From Caribbeanibacter sp964518305 (GTDB lineage Bacteria > Gemmatimonadota > Gemmatimonadetes > Palauibacterales > Palauibacteraceae), in assembly GCA_964518305.1 (NCBI GenBank), contig CAZFDK010000001.1, forward strand, positions 1 to 64,000: a stretch of 64,000 nucleotides of DNA. The letters are read 5' to 3'. Position numbers and translations under genes: made by a program. The notes under the pieces were generated by a model. It made no database searches. It worked only from the letters and a program-made list of their open reading frames with translations, and was not told where the DNA came from. Below, piece after piece: positions 56,063-64,000 of this stretch; within the stretch, counting starts at the first letter, position 1; every line of letters begins with the position of its first letter.

Positions 56063-56344
56063 TCAGAAGCGTGGTCTGCTGAGCTCCTCCAGGAAGAGCA
56101 CTTCGTCGTCCTCCACGTCGCCGGCCTCCATCTCCTCGTCGATGGTTTCGGAGGAGAAATAGTCCCGCGCGTCCTGGAGGTCCTCCCAGGCCAGGAAGAC
56201 CACCACCTCGTCACGGTCGTCGTTGCTCCGGAAGAGATGGCCACCGTTGGACCCGGCCTCCTCGCGGGCGTCAGAGTTTTCGTCGAAGGCACGCCGCCAC
56301 CTGGGGAAGTCGCCGACGCGCGCTCGCATGATGGAATACGGCAT
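56063..56344 (-). CDS. Small ABM/Dabb-like ferredoxin-fold protein
   Basis: A 93-residue protein. MRARVGDFPRWRRAFDENSD, GGHLFRSNDDRDEVVVFLAW and DLQDARDYFSSETIDEEMEA follow the strand-helix plan of the antibiotic biosynthesis monooxygenase-like dimeric alpha-beta barrel family. It is very acidic at the C-terminus. Such proteins bind or oxidise small aromatic compounds; the substrate is unknown. Confidence 0.68.
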   Translation of the reverse strand: MPYSIMRARVGDFPRWRRAFDENSDAREEAGSNGGHLFRSNDDRDEVVVFLAWEDLQDARDYFSSETIDEEMEAGDVEDDEVLFLEELSRPRF

Positions 56345-56603
56345 TGCTTCTCCGGTCGTCGCTGGATGTGGTCAAGTCTCGTCGGTCGATTCGGGACGCG
56401 CCGGTCGGCGCGGCTCGGCCGTGGCCGATTCGTCCCGGGAGCAACACAGCCAGCAAACGCCGCGCCGTCGGGGCCGGCCGGTTGCCGGCCTCGTGGAAGC
56501 CGGTACCTTAGCGCCCGGAGCGTCCGGATCGGACTCCCGCTCCGGAGATGATCGCCCGCGGATACATGCACCGCCTCCCTCGCCCACCACGGAGCACACA
56601 GAC

Positions 56604-57632
56604 ATGTCTCTCGATAGACGCTCGGCCGCGTCCGCCCCGGCTCTCGCCGCCGCGGTGGTCGGCGCGCTCCTGCTCACCCTGCCGGCGACCGCCAGCGCGC
56701 AGACGGCGGACGGGGAGTCGGTCTCGGATCGGCTCACGGAGCTGACCGACACGAACTCCAGGCTGTACCTGCACCCCATCTCCTCCGGGCTCGGGGCCGG
56801 CCTCAACTCCGGTTTCTTCCAGACGGCCGACAGCGGCGACGGGATTCACGTCAGCGTCGGAGTGCAGGTCTCGGGAAGCCTGATCCCCAGGGACGGCGAC
56901 ACCTTTCAGCCGGAGCTCCCGGGATCGGTGACGATTCAGGGCCGAACCTTCTCGGATCCGTACGGCAGCGGAGACACGATCATCACACCGACGGCCGCTG
57001 GCGAAGGACAGGGACGTCTCCTGGAGCCCTCGGGTGAAGCCGAGGCTGCACTCCAGGACATCGGCGAGGATCCCGCCGACTACGCGATCAGGTTTCCGGA
57101 CGGGTTCGACATCCCGGCGGTTCCCATCGTGCTCGGCGAGGCTACCCTGGAGTTGCCCACCGGGACCGGCGTGATGGTTCGCCTCCTCCCGGAGGTCAAC
57201 GTGAGCGACGAGGTCGGGCCGATCTCCTCCTACGGCCTGGGGGTCCGACAGTCCGTCACGGCCTTCCTCGACCGTCCCCCGGTGGACGTGGCAGTGGCAG
57301 CCGGCCATCAGGAGCTGACTCTCGGCGACGTGGTCGACGCCTCGGGCACCTCGGTCGACCTGACCGTGAGCAAAGACCTGGATCTGATCACCGTCTTCGC
57401 GTCCGGCGGCTTCGAGGACACGGATGTCGACGTGGAGTACACTCTCGAGAATGCGGTCGACGTCCCCGGTCAGAGCACGGGCAGCAGGACTGTGGCGTTC
57501 CAGGACGACGGAGAAAATTCGAGCCGCTTCACCGGTGGCGTCCATATGAACCTCTTCGTGGCTCGACTCTCGATCTCCTACACCACCTCCTCGTACGACG
57601 TCCTCCAGGCCCGACTCTCGTTCGGGAGCTGA
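56604..57632 (+). CDS. DUF6588-like exported protein
   Basis: A 342-residue protein with a signal peptide (about 1-33, ending ATASAQ). The mature part has TNSRLYLHPISSGLGAGLNS, then SVGVQVSGSLIPRDGDTFQP and many alternating beta strands to a final FVARLSISYTTSSYDVLQAR, typical of an outer-membrane or surface beta protein. Similar Bacteroidota and Gemmatimonadota proteins are classed as DUF6588. Function unknown. The ATG was chosen for the signal peptide; upstream in-frame sequence is not protein-like. The 259 bases before it hold no other feature I can name. Confidence 0.72.
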   Translation: MSLDRRSAASAPALAAAVVGALLLTLPATASAQTADGESVSDRLTELTDTNSRLYLHPISSGLGAGLNSGFFQTADSGDGIHVSVGVQVSGSLIPRDGDTFQPELPGSVTIQGRTFSDPYGSGDTIITPTAAGEGQGRLLEPSGEAEAALQDIGEDPADYAIRFPDGFDIPAVPIVLGEATLELPTGTGVMVRLLPEVNVSDEVGPISSYGLGVRQSVTAFLDRPPVDVAVAAGHQELTLGDVVDASGTSVDLTVSKDLDLITVFASGGFEDTDVDVEYTLENAVDVPGQSTGSRTVAFQDDGENSSRFTGGVHMNLFVARLSISYTTSSYDVLQARLSFGS

Positions 57633-57664
57633 CGCGGGGCGAAAGAACGGTCGGGAGGAACAAG

Positions 57665-58672
57665 ATGAAGGCCTTCGTCCTCCGGGACGCAGCTCCGATC
57701 CAGGAGCATCCGCTCCAGCTCACCGACGTGCCGCGGCCGGAGCCGGGGCCGGGTCAGCTCCTTCTGAGGGTCCGTGCCTGCGGCATCTGCCGCACGGACC
57801 TGCACGTGATCGAGGGCGACCTTCCCCCGGCGCGCCGGCCGATCATCCCGGGGCATCAGGTCGTGGGGACCGTGGAGGAGATCGGCGAGGAGGTCCGGGG
57901 CTGGGAGCGCGGCGACCGCGCCGGAGTGGCCTGGCTGCGCGGCACCTGCGGCCGGTGCGAGTTCTGCCGCACCGGACGGGAGAACCTGTGTGAGGGCTCC
58001 CGATACACCGGCTATCACGAGCACGGCGGATTCGCCGAGTACACCCTCGCTCCCGCCGACTGGGCGTACCGGATTCCCGAAACGTTCGGCGACGCCGAGG
58101 CCACGCCGCTTCTGTGTGCCGGCATCATCGGATACCGGGCTCTGCGCCGGGCACGCGTTCCCGGGGGCGGACGTCTCGGCCTGTACGGCTTCGGCTCCTC
58201 GGCCCACATCGTCATCCAGATCGCCCTCCATCGGGGTCACGAGGTCGTCGTCGCCACCCGCAGCGAGAGCCACCAGCAGCTGGCGCGGGAGATGGGTGCG
58301 AGCCGGGCCGTCGGCGCGTACGACGAGCTCCCGGAGCCGGCGCACAGCTCCATCATCTTCGCTCCCGCGGGGCAGCTGGTGCCCGTCGCGCTGAAGTCGC
58401 TGAAGAAGGGCGGTACGCTGTCGCTGGCCGGGATCCACATGAGTCCCATCCCGCAGATGGAGTACGAGCCGTGCCTCTTCCACGAGAAGGAGGTGCGCAG
58501 CGTCGAGGCGAACACCCGGGAGGACGGACAGGAGCTCCTGGACGAAGCGGCGGAGATCCCGATACGCCCCCGGGTGACCACGATGCCGTGGACGCGCACC
58601 AACGAGGGTCTTCGACGACTCGAGGAGGACGGGTTCGACGGCACCGGCGTGCTCGTCATGGAGCAGCCGTGA
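57665..58672 (+). CDS. Zinc-dependent alcohol dehydrogenase
   Basis: A 335-residue MDR-superfamily enzyme. The catalytic zinc ligands are in CGICRTDLHVIEG (Cys near 40) and PGHQVVG (His near 62). The structural zinc site is CGRCEFCRTGRENLC near 97-111. The NAD(P) fold is LGLYGFGSSAHIVIQIA near 175. It resembles AdhA-type enzymes (GTCGRCEFC, YTGYHEHGGFAEY) that oxidise primary alcohols. Its stop overlaps the GTG of the AI-2E-family permease, which is an unusual partner. Confidence 0.93.
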   Translation: MKAFVLRDAAPIQEHPLQLTDVPRPEPGPGQLLLRVRACGICRTDLHVIEGDLPPARRPIIPGHQVVGTVEEIGEEVRGWERGDRAGVAWLRGTCGRCEFCRTGRENLCEGSRYTGYHEHGGFAEYTLAPADWAYRIPETFGDAEATPLLCAGIIGYRALRRARVPGGGRLGLYGFGSSAHIVIQIALHRGHEVVVATRSESHQQLAREMGASRAVGAYDELPEPAHSSIIFAPAGQLVPVALKSLKKGGTLSLAGIHMSPIPQMEYEPCLFHEKEVRSVEANTREDGQELLDEAAEIPIRPRVTTMPWTRTNEGLRRLEEDGFDGTGVLVMEQP

Positions 58673-59853
58673 CGGGCGAACGGGACGCACCGGACTCCCC
58701 GGAGGACACGTCGGTTCCGGTGCCGGACCTCGACGACCTGCGCCGGGTGCGGCTGGGGGCGCTCATCCTCCTCGGCCTCGCGGGCGTCTACACGCTGGGA
58801 CGCCTGCTGGGGCCCTTTTTCCCGGCGCTGATGGTCAGCGCCGTTGCCGCGGCGCTGGTGTACCCGGCCTACCGACGCTTCGAGAAGTGGGTCGGGCAGA
58901 GGGACGTGGCGGCCTTCCTGGGAACGACGGCCGTGTTCTTCCTGGTGCTACTCCCGGTCGTCGGCCTCTCGCTGCTCCTGGTGGACCAGGTGCTGCTGGG
59001 CATAGACTGGGCTACGAAGACCAGCAACGAACTCCTCCAGCCCGGCGGCCTGGTGCAGGGGTGGCTCGATACGCTGAGCGGATACGCCGGGGCGCTGGGC
59101 ATCGAGCCCTCGAGCCTCTCGAGCCAGATCACGCAGCAGATGCAGGGCGTTGCGAGCGCGCTGGCCGGCCGGACCTTCTCCTTCCTCTCCGGCCTCGGTG
59201 GCTGGCTGCTCCAGGCCGGCGTCGCGGTCTTCACGCTGTTCTACATGCTGCGGGACGCCGAGGTGATCACGTCCGGGGTCAAGTGGCTCATCCCGCTGGA
59301 CGAGAGCCGGACCGAGCACCTGTTCCGCCGCGCCCGGGACGTGACCTACGCCACCATGTTCGGCACGGTGGCGGTGGCCCTGGTCCAGGGTACCCTGGGC
59401 GGTGTCACCTTCTGGATGCTGGACCTCCCGGCGGCGGCCCTCTGGGGCACCGTCATGGGTGTCGTGGCACTGGTGCCCGGACTCGGCCCGCCTCTCGTGT
59501 GGATACCCGCGGCCGCCATCCTCTTCTCCACGGGCGAGGTGGCCCGGGGGCTGATCCTGGTGGCCATCGGCGGGCTGATCGTGGGCACGGTGGACAACGC
59601 GCTCCGTGCCGTGCTGGTGGCCGGTCGGGCGCAGCTCCACTCCCTGGCCGTGCTGCTCAGCGTACTGGGGGGGCTCTTCCTCTTCGGCGGCCTGGGCATC
59701 TTCGTCGGCCCCGTCCTCTTCGTCGTGGCACTCTCCCTGATCGAGATGGCCCGGCTGGCCCTGGAGCCCGGCGAGGAGATGCTCCCCGCCGAGGACGAGG
59801 GACTTCTCCTCAGCCGCGTACCGGGCTGGGTGGCCGACGAGCAGGAGCGGTAG
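58669..59853 (+). CDS. AI-2E family transporter
   Basis: A 394-residue membrane protein with about eight helices. The family pattern shows GPFFPALMVSAVAAALVYPA near 45, VFTLFYMLRDAEVI near 190, ARDVTYATMFGTVAVALVQG near 225, and VMGVVALVPGLGPPLVWIPA near 265. Members export autoinducer-like or lipid-related molecules or act as ion antiporters; the substrate here is not known. The GTG start overlaps the dehydrogenase stop (GTGA). Confidence 0.92.
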   Translation: MTGERDAPDSPEDTSVPVPDLDDLRRVRLGALILLGLAGVYTLGRLLGPFFPALMVSAVAAALVYPAYRRFEKWVGQRDVAAFLGTTAVFFLVLLPVVGLSLLLVDQVLLGIDWATKTSNELLQPGGLVQGWLDTLSGYAGALGIEPSSLSSQITQQMQGVASALAGRTFSFLSGLGGWLLQAGVAVFTLFYMLRDAEVITSGVKWLIPLDESRTEHLFRRARDVTYATMFGTVAVALVQGTLGGVTFWMLDLPAAALWGTVMGVVALVPGLGPPLVWIPAAAILFSTGEVARGLILVAIGGLIVGTVDNALRAVLVAGRAQLHSLAVLLSVLGGLFLFGGLGIFVGPVLFVVALSLIEMARLALEPGEEMLPAEDEGLLLSRVPGWVADEQER

Positions 59854-59884
59854 CGGGCACCGGCGACACGTACGGGGATAAAAT

Positions 59885-59925
59885 GAAAGGGGGCACCCGA
59901 TCCCGGGCGCCCCCTTTCGTCCGTT
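59885..59925. terminator. Bidirectional terminator between AI-2E transporter and sulfocyanin genes
   Basis: A 15-base stem GAAAGGGGGCACCCG pairs with CGGGCGCCCCCTTTC (one mismatch) around a 4-base loop. T-rich sequence follows on both strands. It lies between two convergent genes. Confidence 0.82.
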
Positions 59926-59943
59926 TGATCTGGAGCCTGCGGT

Positions 59944-60591
59944 CTACATCTCCTGCAGGCCCGCGTTGCCCTCGGCCGAGACCCGGAAGTGGATCCACAT
60001 GCCGGCCGTGGCGTGGCCCGGCAGGTAGCAGACCATGGCATAGTCGCCGGCCTGTGAGGCGGTGAACGTGAAGCTCTCCGACTGTCCCGGCTGGGTGGCT
60101 TCGGACATGCTCGTGGCGCCGGAGCTCACAGCGCCGTCGAACACGGGCTCGACGCTCTGGAACGTGGGCGGATAGTTTCCGACCTGCTCGTCGATGCCGA
60201 CGCTGTGCGGGCTGAGGTCGTCCTGGTTCTCGAAGTTGATCGTGACCTCGTAGCCCTGGGGAACCACGACCCGGGCGTTGTTCCCGCCGGCGTGGTAGCC
60301 GTTGAAGTTCCAGTTGTTGTTGGCCGAGCTGGAGCCGGCGACGAGGTCCATCGTCACCGTCTCGTTCTGCTCGTCGACGGTGATCCAGTCGGGCATCATG
60401 AGCTCACCGGCCTGCTGCTCGCCACCGGTCTCTCCGCCTCCGGCCTGCCCGCCCTGCTGTTGGGCCGCGGCCTGCTGCTGGCCGGACTCCTGGGCGGACT
60501 GCTGCGAGCTGGCCTGGTCGCCGCCACCGCCGCAGGCGGCGACGCCGATAAAGGAGAGGGCGAGGGCGGCCGCAAGTGCATTTCTCATCAT
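59944..60591 (-). CDS. Sulfocyanin-like blue copper lipoprotein
   Basis: A 215-residue protein. The lipobox is VAAC near residue 20. A long Gln/Gly/Ser linker (about 21-65) tethers a cupredoxin domain. Copper ligands are His in DLSPHSVGI, and Cys, His and Met in MVCYLPGHATAGMWIHF. This matches sulfocyanin, which carries electrons in the envelope of some archaea and bacteria. It may serve a terminal oxidase or the multicopper oxidase encoded elsewhere in the window; no partner gene is adjacent. Transcription starts in the 120 bases before it. Confidence 0.88.
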   Translation of the reverse strand: MMRNALAAALALSFIGVAACGGGGDQASSQQSAQESGQQQAAAQQQGGQAGGGETGGEQQAGELMMPDWITVDEQNETVTMDLVAGSSSANNNWNFNGYHAGGNNARVVVPQGYEVTINFENQDDLSPHSVGIDEQVGNYPPTFQSVEPVFDGAVSSGATSMSEATQPGQSESFTFTASQAGDYAMVCYLPGHATAGMWIHFRVSAEGNAGLQEM

Positions 60592-60713
60592 CGTATGGGT
60601 TCCTCGGTTTCGGTCGTCGGGGAGTTCGTTCTCGTCCGTTCGGTGCCACGGATGGGGCTACCCACTCCTGGAGACTTCAAGATGTGTACCGGCGCAGGTG
60701 CTCCGGAGCGGGC

Positions 60714-62198
60714 TCACCGCTCCGTTCCGCGCTCTCCAGTCCACGTTTCGTAGAAGCCGGCGCCGGCGGCGTCGAGACGGCGTCCCAGGACGCTTCCTCC
60801 GAGTTCTACGGGCCCCTCCATCTGCAGGAACCGTAGACTGTCGTCTCCCGAGGACGGCCCGGCCCGGGAGGAGCGCAGATGGCGGACTCGGGCCTTCAGC
60901 CGGAGCGTGTCGCCGGGACGGGTGGCCAGCAGGCGAACGGAGGCGGGCTCCCGGGATGGCGTGTCTCCGGGCCGATAGCGGAGGCTGTCGATGCTGAACG
61001 CCCCGAGCCAGCCCAGGCTGTCCGTCAGGAACGCGAAGCCGGCCGGGCCCGATCCCTCCCCGGCTCCCCCACCGGGGCCAATGACCCGGCCGTACACCAC
61101 CGAGTACGGCCCGGCCTGCGCCTGGCCCCAGTCCCAGCTCACGCCGCTCCATGTGCCCCAGTTGTGGTCGTGGTAGGCGGTGGCCCCTTCAAATCGGCGG
61201 CAGCGTCCGGCCTCGCAGAGCCGGCCCGCGGCCGACCCCCTGAGGACCGGCACGGCGTAGCCGGAAGGAAACGCCCCGGGCGAGGCGTCCACCGGCGGGA
61301 GGTAGCGGCCGCGAGAGGGCCGCACGGCCGCGTCGAGGGTGAGCGGGTCGCCGCCGCGATCAGCCTGGGGCGGGATCCGGGCACGGAGGCGGTAGCGTCC
61401 GTCGCCGGAGAGCCGGACCGTGGCGTCGCCGACCGTCAAATTCGGCGACTCCGTCGAGAACTCCACCTCCCGAGCCGGGACGTCGACGGCGTAGGAGCGG
61501 GCCGTCTCCGGCGGATCGACGCGGGTCGCCAGGAGGCGCCCACCCCACCGTCCGTCCGGAACGTCGCCCGCGACCATGTACGTCAGGTAGAGCCAGCCCC
61601 GGTCGCCGGGGAGCCGCAGGTTGAAGTAGTGCCACTCGGCCCATGTGGAGTCGGCGGCGGCTTCCGGCGGCGGCAGGTGGAACCGATCGAGCTCGGCGTA
61701 GAGCGTCGAATCGCTCGGCTCCATCCACCGACGGTCGGCGGGTACGTCGGCCCAGGAGCCGCTCATCAGCTCCGGGCTCGCCCCCAGGGCCTCGCTCCGA
61801 CCCGGGATCCGCCCACCGGCGGAGACCGGCAGCGTCTCCCCCCCGGCGTCGGCACGCAGGTAAAGCAGCTCGTCCTCGATCCACGGTGCGGCGGCCCGGA
61901 TCCGGTCCTCGAGCCGGGGGCCGTCCAGAACCTGGCGGTAGAGGAAGGGCGCCTGCGTGACGCGGAAGTAGAGCGAGCTGGTGCCTCCGGTCTTGAGGGT
62001 CTCCAGCTCCAGGCCGCGGGGGATCACCACGAGGTCTCCGCCTCCCACGAGGCGACGGTCCCGGGACTGCTCGACCAGGGCGTCGCCGATGGAGAGCAGC
62101 GTCACCGTGACCGCCACGCCCAGGGCGTAGCCGGCCAGCAGGAGGAGGCTCCGCCCCGGCTGGCGGGTCAGGGATCGGCGGACCAGACGGAGGATCAC
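60714..62198 (-). CDS. ABC permease N-terminus fused to a CrtC/AttH-type lipocalin domain
   Basis: A 494-residue protein. The first 75 residues look like the start of a MacB/LolC-type permease: LRLVRRSLTRQPGRSLLLLA, then a helix to about 39 and GGGDLVVIPRGLELETLKTG. The usual C-terminal three helices of a permease are absent. From about 150 to the end the protein is beta-rich, with WAEWHYFNLRLPGDRGWLYL, YRLRARIPPQ and the conserved YHDHNWGTW near 340, as in the CrtC/AttH two-lipocalin family (carotenoid hydratase-like). The lipocalin part should lie outside the cytoplasm. The ATG overlaps the ATPase gene stop. Confidence 0.75.
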   Translation of the reverse strand: MILRLVRRSLTRQPGRSLLLLAGYALGVAVTVTLLSIGDALVEQSRDRRLVGGGDLVVIPRGLELETLKTGGTSSLYFRVTQAPFLYRQVLDGPRLEDRIRAAAPWIEDELLYLRADAGGETLPVSAGGRIPGRSEALGASPELMSGSWADVPADRRWMEPSDSTLYAELDRFHLPPPEAAADSTWAEWHYFNLRLPGDRGWLYLTYMVAGDVPDGRWGGRLLATRVDPPETARSYAVDVPAREVEFSTESPNLTVGDATVRLSGDGRYRLRARIPPQADRGGDPLTLDAAVRPSRGRYLPPVDASPGAFPSGYAVPVLRGSAAGRLCEAGRCRRFEGATAYHDHNWGTWSGVSWDWGQAQAGPYSVVYGRVIGPGGGAGEGSGPAGFAFLTDSLGWLGAFSIDSLRYRPGDTPSREPASVRLLATRPGDTLRLKARVRHLRSSRAGPSSGDDSLRFLQMEGPVELGGSVLGRRLDAAGAGFYETWTGERGTER

Positions 62199-62908
62199 GT
62201 CGCCAGCCTCCCGTCCACCAGCCGGAGGCGCCGCCCGGCCCCCTCCGCCAGCTCCACGTCGTGGGTCCCGACGACCAGGGTCGTCTCCTCATCACGCACG
62301 AGATCCAGGAAGAGCTCCAGGATGTCGCGCGAGGTCTCCCGGTCCAGCTCGCCGGTGGGCTCGTCCGCCAGGAGGAGCGCCGGGCGGTTCGCCAGGGCCC
62401 GTGCGATGGCGACGCGCTGGCGCTGCCCGCCGGAGAGCTGTGGCGGTCGGTGCTCCGTCCTGTCGCCGAGGCCGACGCGTCCCAAAAGCTCCCGGGCTCG
62501 CTCGCGCCGCTCGCCGCGGCCCCGTCGCGCCTCGGCCATCGGGAGCTCAACGTTCTCTCGGGCCGTGAGGGCCGGCAACAGGTAGAAGCGTTGGAAGACG
62601 AGCCCTACCCGGCGCAGGCGCAGCTTCTCCCGCTCGCGCTCGCCCAGCCCTCCCAGGTCGCGGCCATTCAGGAGGACGCGCCCTTCCGTGGGCGTGTCGA
62701 CCCCGCCAAGCAGGTGGAGCAGCGTCGACTTGCCCGAGCCGCTGGGCCCGGTGACGGCCAGAAACTCGCCGCGGCGGACGTCCATGGAGATCCCGTCCAC
62801 GGCCCGCACCGTCGCACCACCGACCCGGTACGCTCGCGTCACCTCGTCGGCCCGGACCACCGGCTCGTCGTCCGGCGCCTCGCGTACCCCGGAATCCGTG
62901 CTCTTCAC
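62195..62908 (-). CDS. ABC transporter ATP-binding protein (LolD/MacB type)
   Basis: A 237-residue ATPase. Walker A is GPSGSGKST near 55, the Q-loop is in LVFQRFYLLP, the signature is LSGGQRQRVAIARAL, Walker B is LLLADEPTGELD, and the H-loop is VGTHD. The group exports lipoproteins, lipids or peptides by mechanotransmission. The GTG used has an ideal GAGGAG spacing; a GTG two codons upstream overlaps the permease stop and is an alternative. It works with the permease upstream and the fusion protein downstream. Confidence 0.93.
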   Translation of the reverse strand: MKSTDSGVREAPDDEPVVRADEVTRAYRVGGATVRAVDGISMDVRRGEFLAVTGPSGSGKSTLLHLLGGVDTPTEGRVLLNGRDLGGLGEREREKLRLRRVGLVFQRFYLLPALTARENVELPMAEARRGRGERRERARELLGRVGLGDRTEHRPPQLSGGQRQRVAIARALANRPALLLADEPTGELDRETSRDILELFLDLVRDEETTLVVGTHDVELAEGAGRRLRLVDGRLAT

Positions 62909-62910
62909 GG

Positions 62911-64000
62911 TCACAGCTCCTCTTCGTGCAGGGTCGGTGCGATCTCCAGGCCGGCCGCACGCCAGGCCGGCACCTGCGCCGCGGCCAGCCCACCGAGCAC
63001 CGTGCCTCCCAGGGCCAGAGTGGCCGTGCCGGGATCGAGGACGAAGAAACGGACGGACCTGGGCACGCCCGGGAAATCCGCCAGGATCGTTCCCAGGTAC
63101 TCGGCGGTGGCGAGCCCCAGGCCGAGCCCAAGCAGGGCGCCGGCGGTGCACAGCACCAGCGTCTCCACGCCGAGTCCGAGCAGCACCGTACGGCGAGAGA
63201 TGCCCATGGCCCGGAGGGCCGCGATCGTGCCGTACCGGTCGTTGATGGAGACGGCCATGACGGTGCCCACGAGCAGCAGGGTCACGATCACGCTCACGGT
63301 CCCCAGGATGTACGCCAGCTGCCGGAAATAGGAGAGGCGCTCGCGGGCCTGCTCCAGGAGCTCGTCGACGGAGGCCAGTCCGACGCCCGGGAAACGCTCC
63401 TCGAGGCCCGCCACGGCGGAGTCGGCGTCCAGGCCCTCGCGCAGCCGGACCATGAGGAAGGAGGCGCGATCGCGGCGGCCCGTGAGCGAACCCAGAGCCT
63501 CGATCCGTAGCGCCACCGGCCGCTCCTCGGCAGAGGCGTACAGAAAGTCCGCGCGCCCGACGATACGAAACGTCCGGGACGAGGCGCCGTCTCCTCCGGT
63601 GCCGCCCAGGAAGGCGCCGGTCCGAAGTCGCAGGGAGTCCCCGACCTCCAGGGAAAGTTCGGATCGAACGTCGTCGCCGATGAGCATCTCGTCCGGGGCC
63701 GCGGGCTGCTGCCCGTCGAGGAGACGGTACACCCCCTGCCGGTCGGGGTCGACGCCCAGGGCGAAGACGCGCATGGAATCGCCCGAGGCCAGAAGGTTGG
63801 AGCCGAGCACGGGCCCGACGTCGGTGACCTCCGGGGTCTCCACCAGGCGACCTCTCAGCTCGTCCACCCCGTCGATGGTGGCGCCGGTCTGGAAGGGGAG
63901 GGTCCCCGCCGGGGTCACCCGCACCGAGTACTCGCTCGTGGAGAAGAGCTCGCGAAAGCTCTCCTGGATACCGCCGCTCAGCATGAGCATGTCCAGGAGC
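62911..64000 (-). CDS. ABC transporter permease, FtsX/MacB type (partial)
   Basis: At least 362 residues; the N-terminus lies beyond the right edge of the window. A MacB-like periplasmic domain covers about the first 215 residues (EYSVRVTPAGTLPFQTGATI, LLDGQQPAAPDEMLIGDDVR). Three helices of the FtsX core follow (VSVIVTLLLVGTVMAVSIND, LGLGVETLVLCTAGALLGLG, LALGGTVLGGLAAAQVPAWR), with YGTIAALRAMGISRRTVLLG, the coupling helix, between the first two. It ends with ALEIAPTLHEEEL-like residues. It is one half of an exporter dimer; the fusion protein may be the other or an accessory. Confidence 0.9.
   Translation of the reverse strand, partial: LLDMLMLSGGIQESFRELFSTSEYSVRVTPAGTLPFQTGATIDGVDELRGRLVETPEVTDVGPVLGSNLLASGDSMRVFALGVDPDRQGVYRLLDGQQPAAPDEMLIGDDVRSELSLEVGDSLRLRTGAFLGGTGGDGASSRTFRIVGRADFLYASAEERPVALRIEALGSLTGRRDRASFLMVRLREGLDADSAVAGLEERFPGVGLASVDELLEQARERLSYFRQLAYILGTVSVIVTLLLVGTVMAVSINDRYGTIAALRAMGISRRTVLLGLGVETLVLCTAGALLGLGLGLATAEYLGTILADFPGVPRSVRFFVLDPGTATLALGGTVLGGLAAAQVPAWRAAGLEIAPTLHEEEL

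Noticed and set aside
1..64000. CRISPR arrays, phage modules, toxin-antitoxin pairs
   Set aside because: No regularly spaced repeats, cas genes, structural phage genes or convincing toxin pairs were seen.

Overview
The window is a very GC-rich, gene-dense bacterial chromosome segment, almost certainly from an uncultured member of the Gemmatimonadota or a close relative. Pointers to that group are the paired TolB-like/TPR membrane proteins with the RRRNVYRVAATY-type N-terminus, a DUF6588-like exported protein, a sulfocyanin-like lipoprotein, and the general gene mix. Many proteins are acidic, so a saline habitat is possible; that is an inference. Two runs of ten N (27474-27483 and 27891-27900) show that it is an assembled scaffold. 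Both cut through tRNA genes.

Layout. 1-8434 (+): end of glycyl-tRNA synthetase, an M3-like protein without the zinc motif, an alpha/beta hydrolase, a 15-codon linker ORF, a sodium symporter, a flavin reductase, a zincin, a site-2 protease, endonuclease III and a decayed epoxyqueuosine reductase. 8452-12359 (-): a compact four-gene set (methyltransferase, GGR-type flavoprotein, cyclase-like SRPBCC protein, ketosynthase) that resembles a small polyketide or phenolic-lipid pathway. 12433-14906 (+): a two-site operator, a Tat-exported two-domain multicopper oxidase and a ZIP-type metal transporter. 14922-26250 (-): a long run with glycolate oxidase glcD/glcE/glcF interleaved with a cobalamin adenosyltransferase and small proteins, then an SDR, an NHL lipoprotein, a flavoprotein reductase, an Fe-S assembly factor, FxsA, DoxX, a cyclase-family hydrolase and a GAF protein.

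26421-28266 (+): a tRNA island of 14 genes (two fMet, Asn, Phe, Trp, Thr, Arg-TCT, Glu, Ala, Lys, Arg-CCG, Leu-CAG, Leu-GAG, Arg-GCG) with a clear promoter and terminators. 28320-32631: two divergent TPR membrane proteins, one frameshifted near its end. 32697-40701: formimidoyltransferase, bactofilin-like membrane protein, archaeal-type (class V) fructose-bisphosphatase, a GntR regulator with its own operator, an M20 amidohydrolase paired with an N-acylamino-acid racemase-type enolase, and a fatty acid desaturase.

40884-48784 (+): a complete, tightly overlapping arginine operon argCJBDGHR. It is driven by a promoter buried in two ARG boxes, and its transcript probably starts at the argC ATG (leaderless). 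Because argR is the last gene, the operon should repress itself. 48801-60591: a DUF72 protein with an internal deletion, a large exported protein, Cu/Zn superoxide dismutase, an exported amidohydrolase, a DUF4198 protein, an M1 aminopeptidase pseudogene, small lipoproteins, an alcohol dehydrogenase, an AI-2E-family permease and sulfocyanin. 60714-64000 (-): a LolCDE/MacB-like ABC export module whose last gene fuses a permease N-terminus to a CrtC/AttH-type lipocalin domain.

Recurring themes are translational coupling by ATGA/GTGA overlaps, several copper proteins of the cell envelope, and an unusual number of damaged genes (queG, DUF72, M1 peptidase, TolB-TPR).
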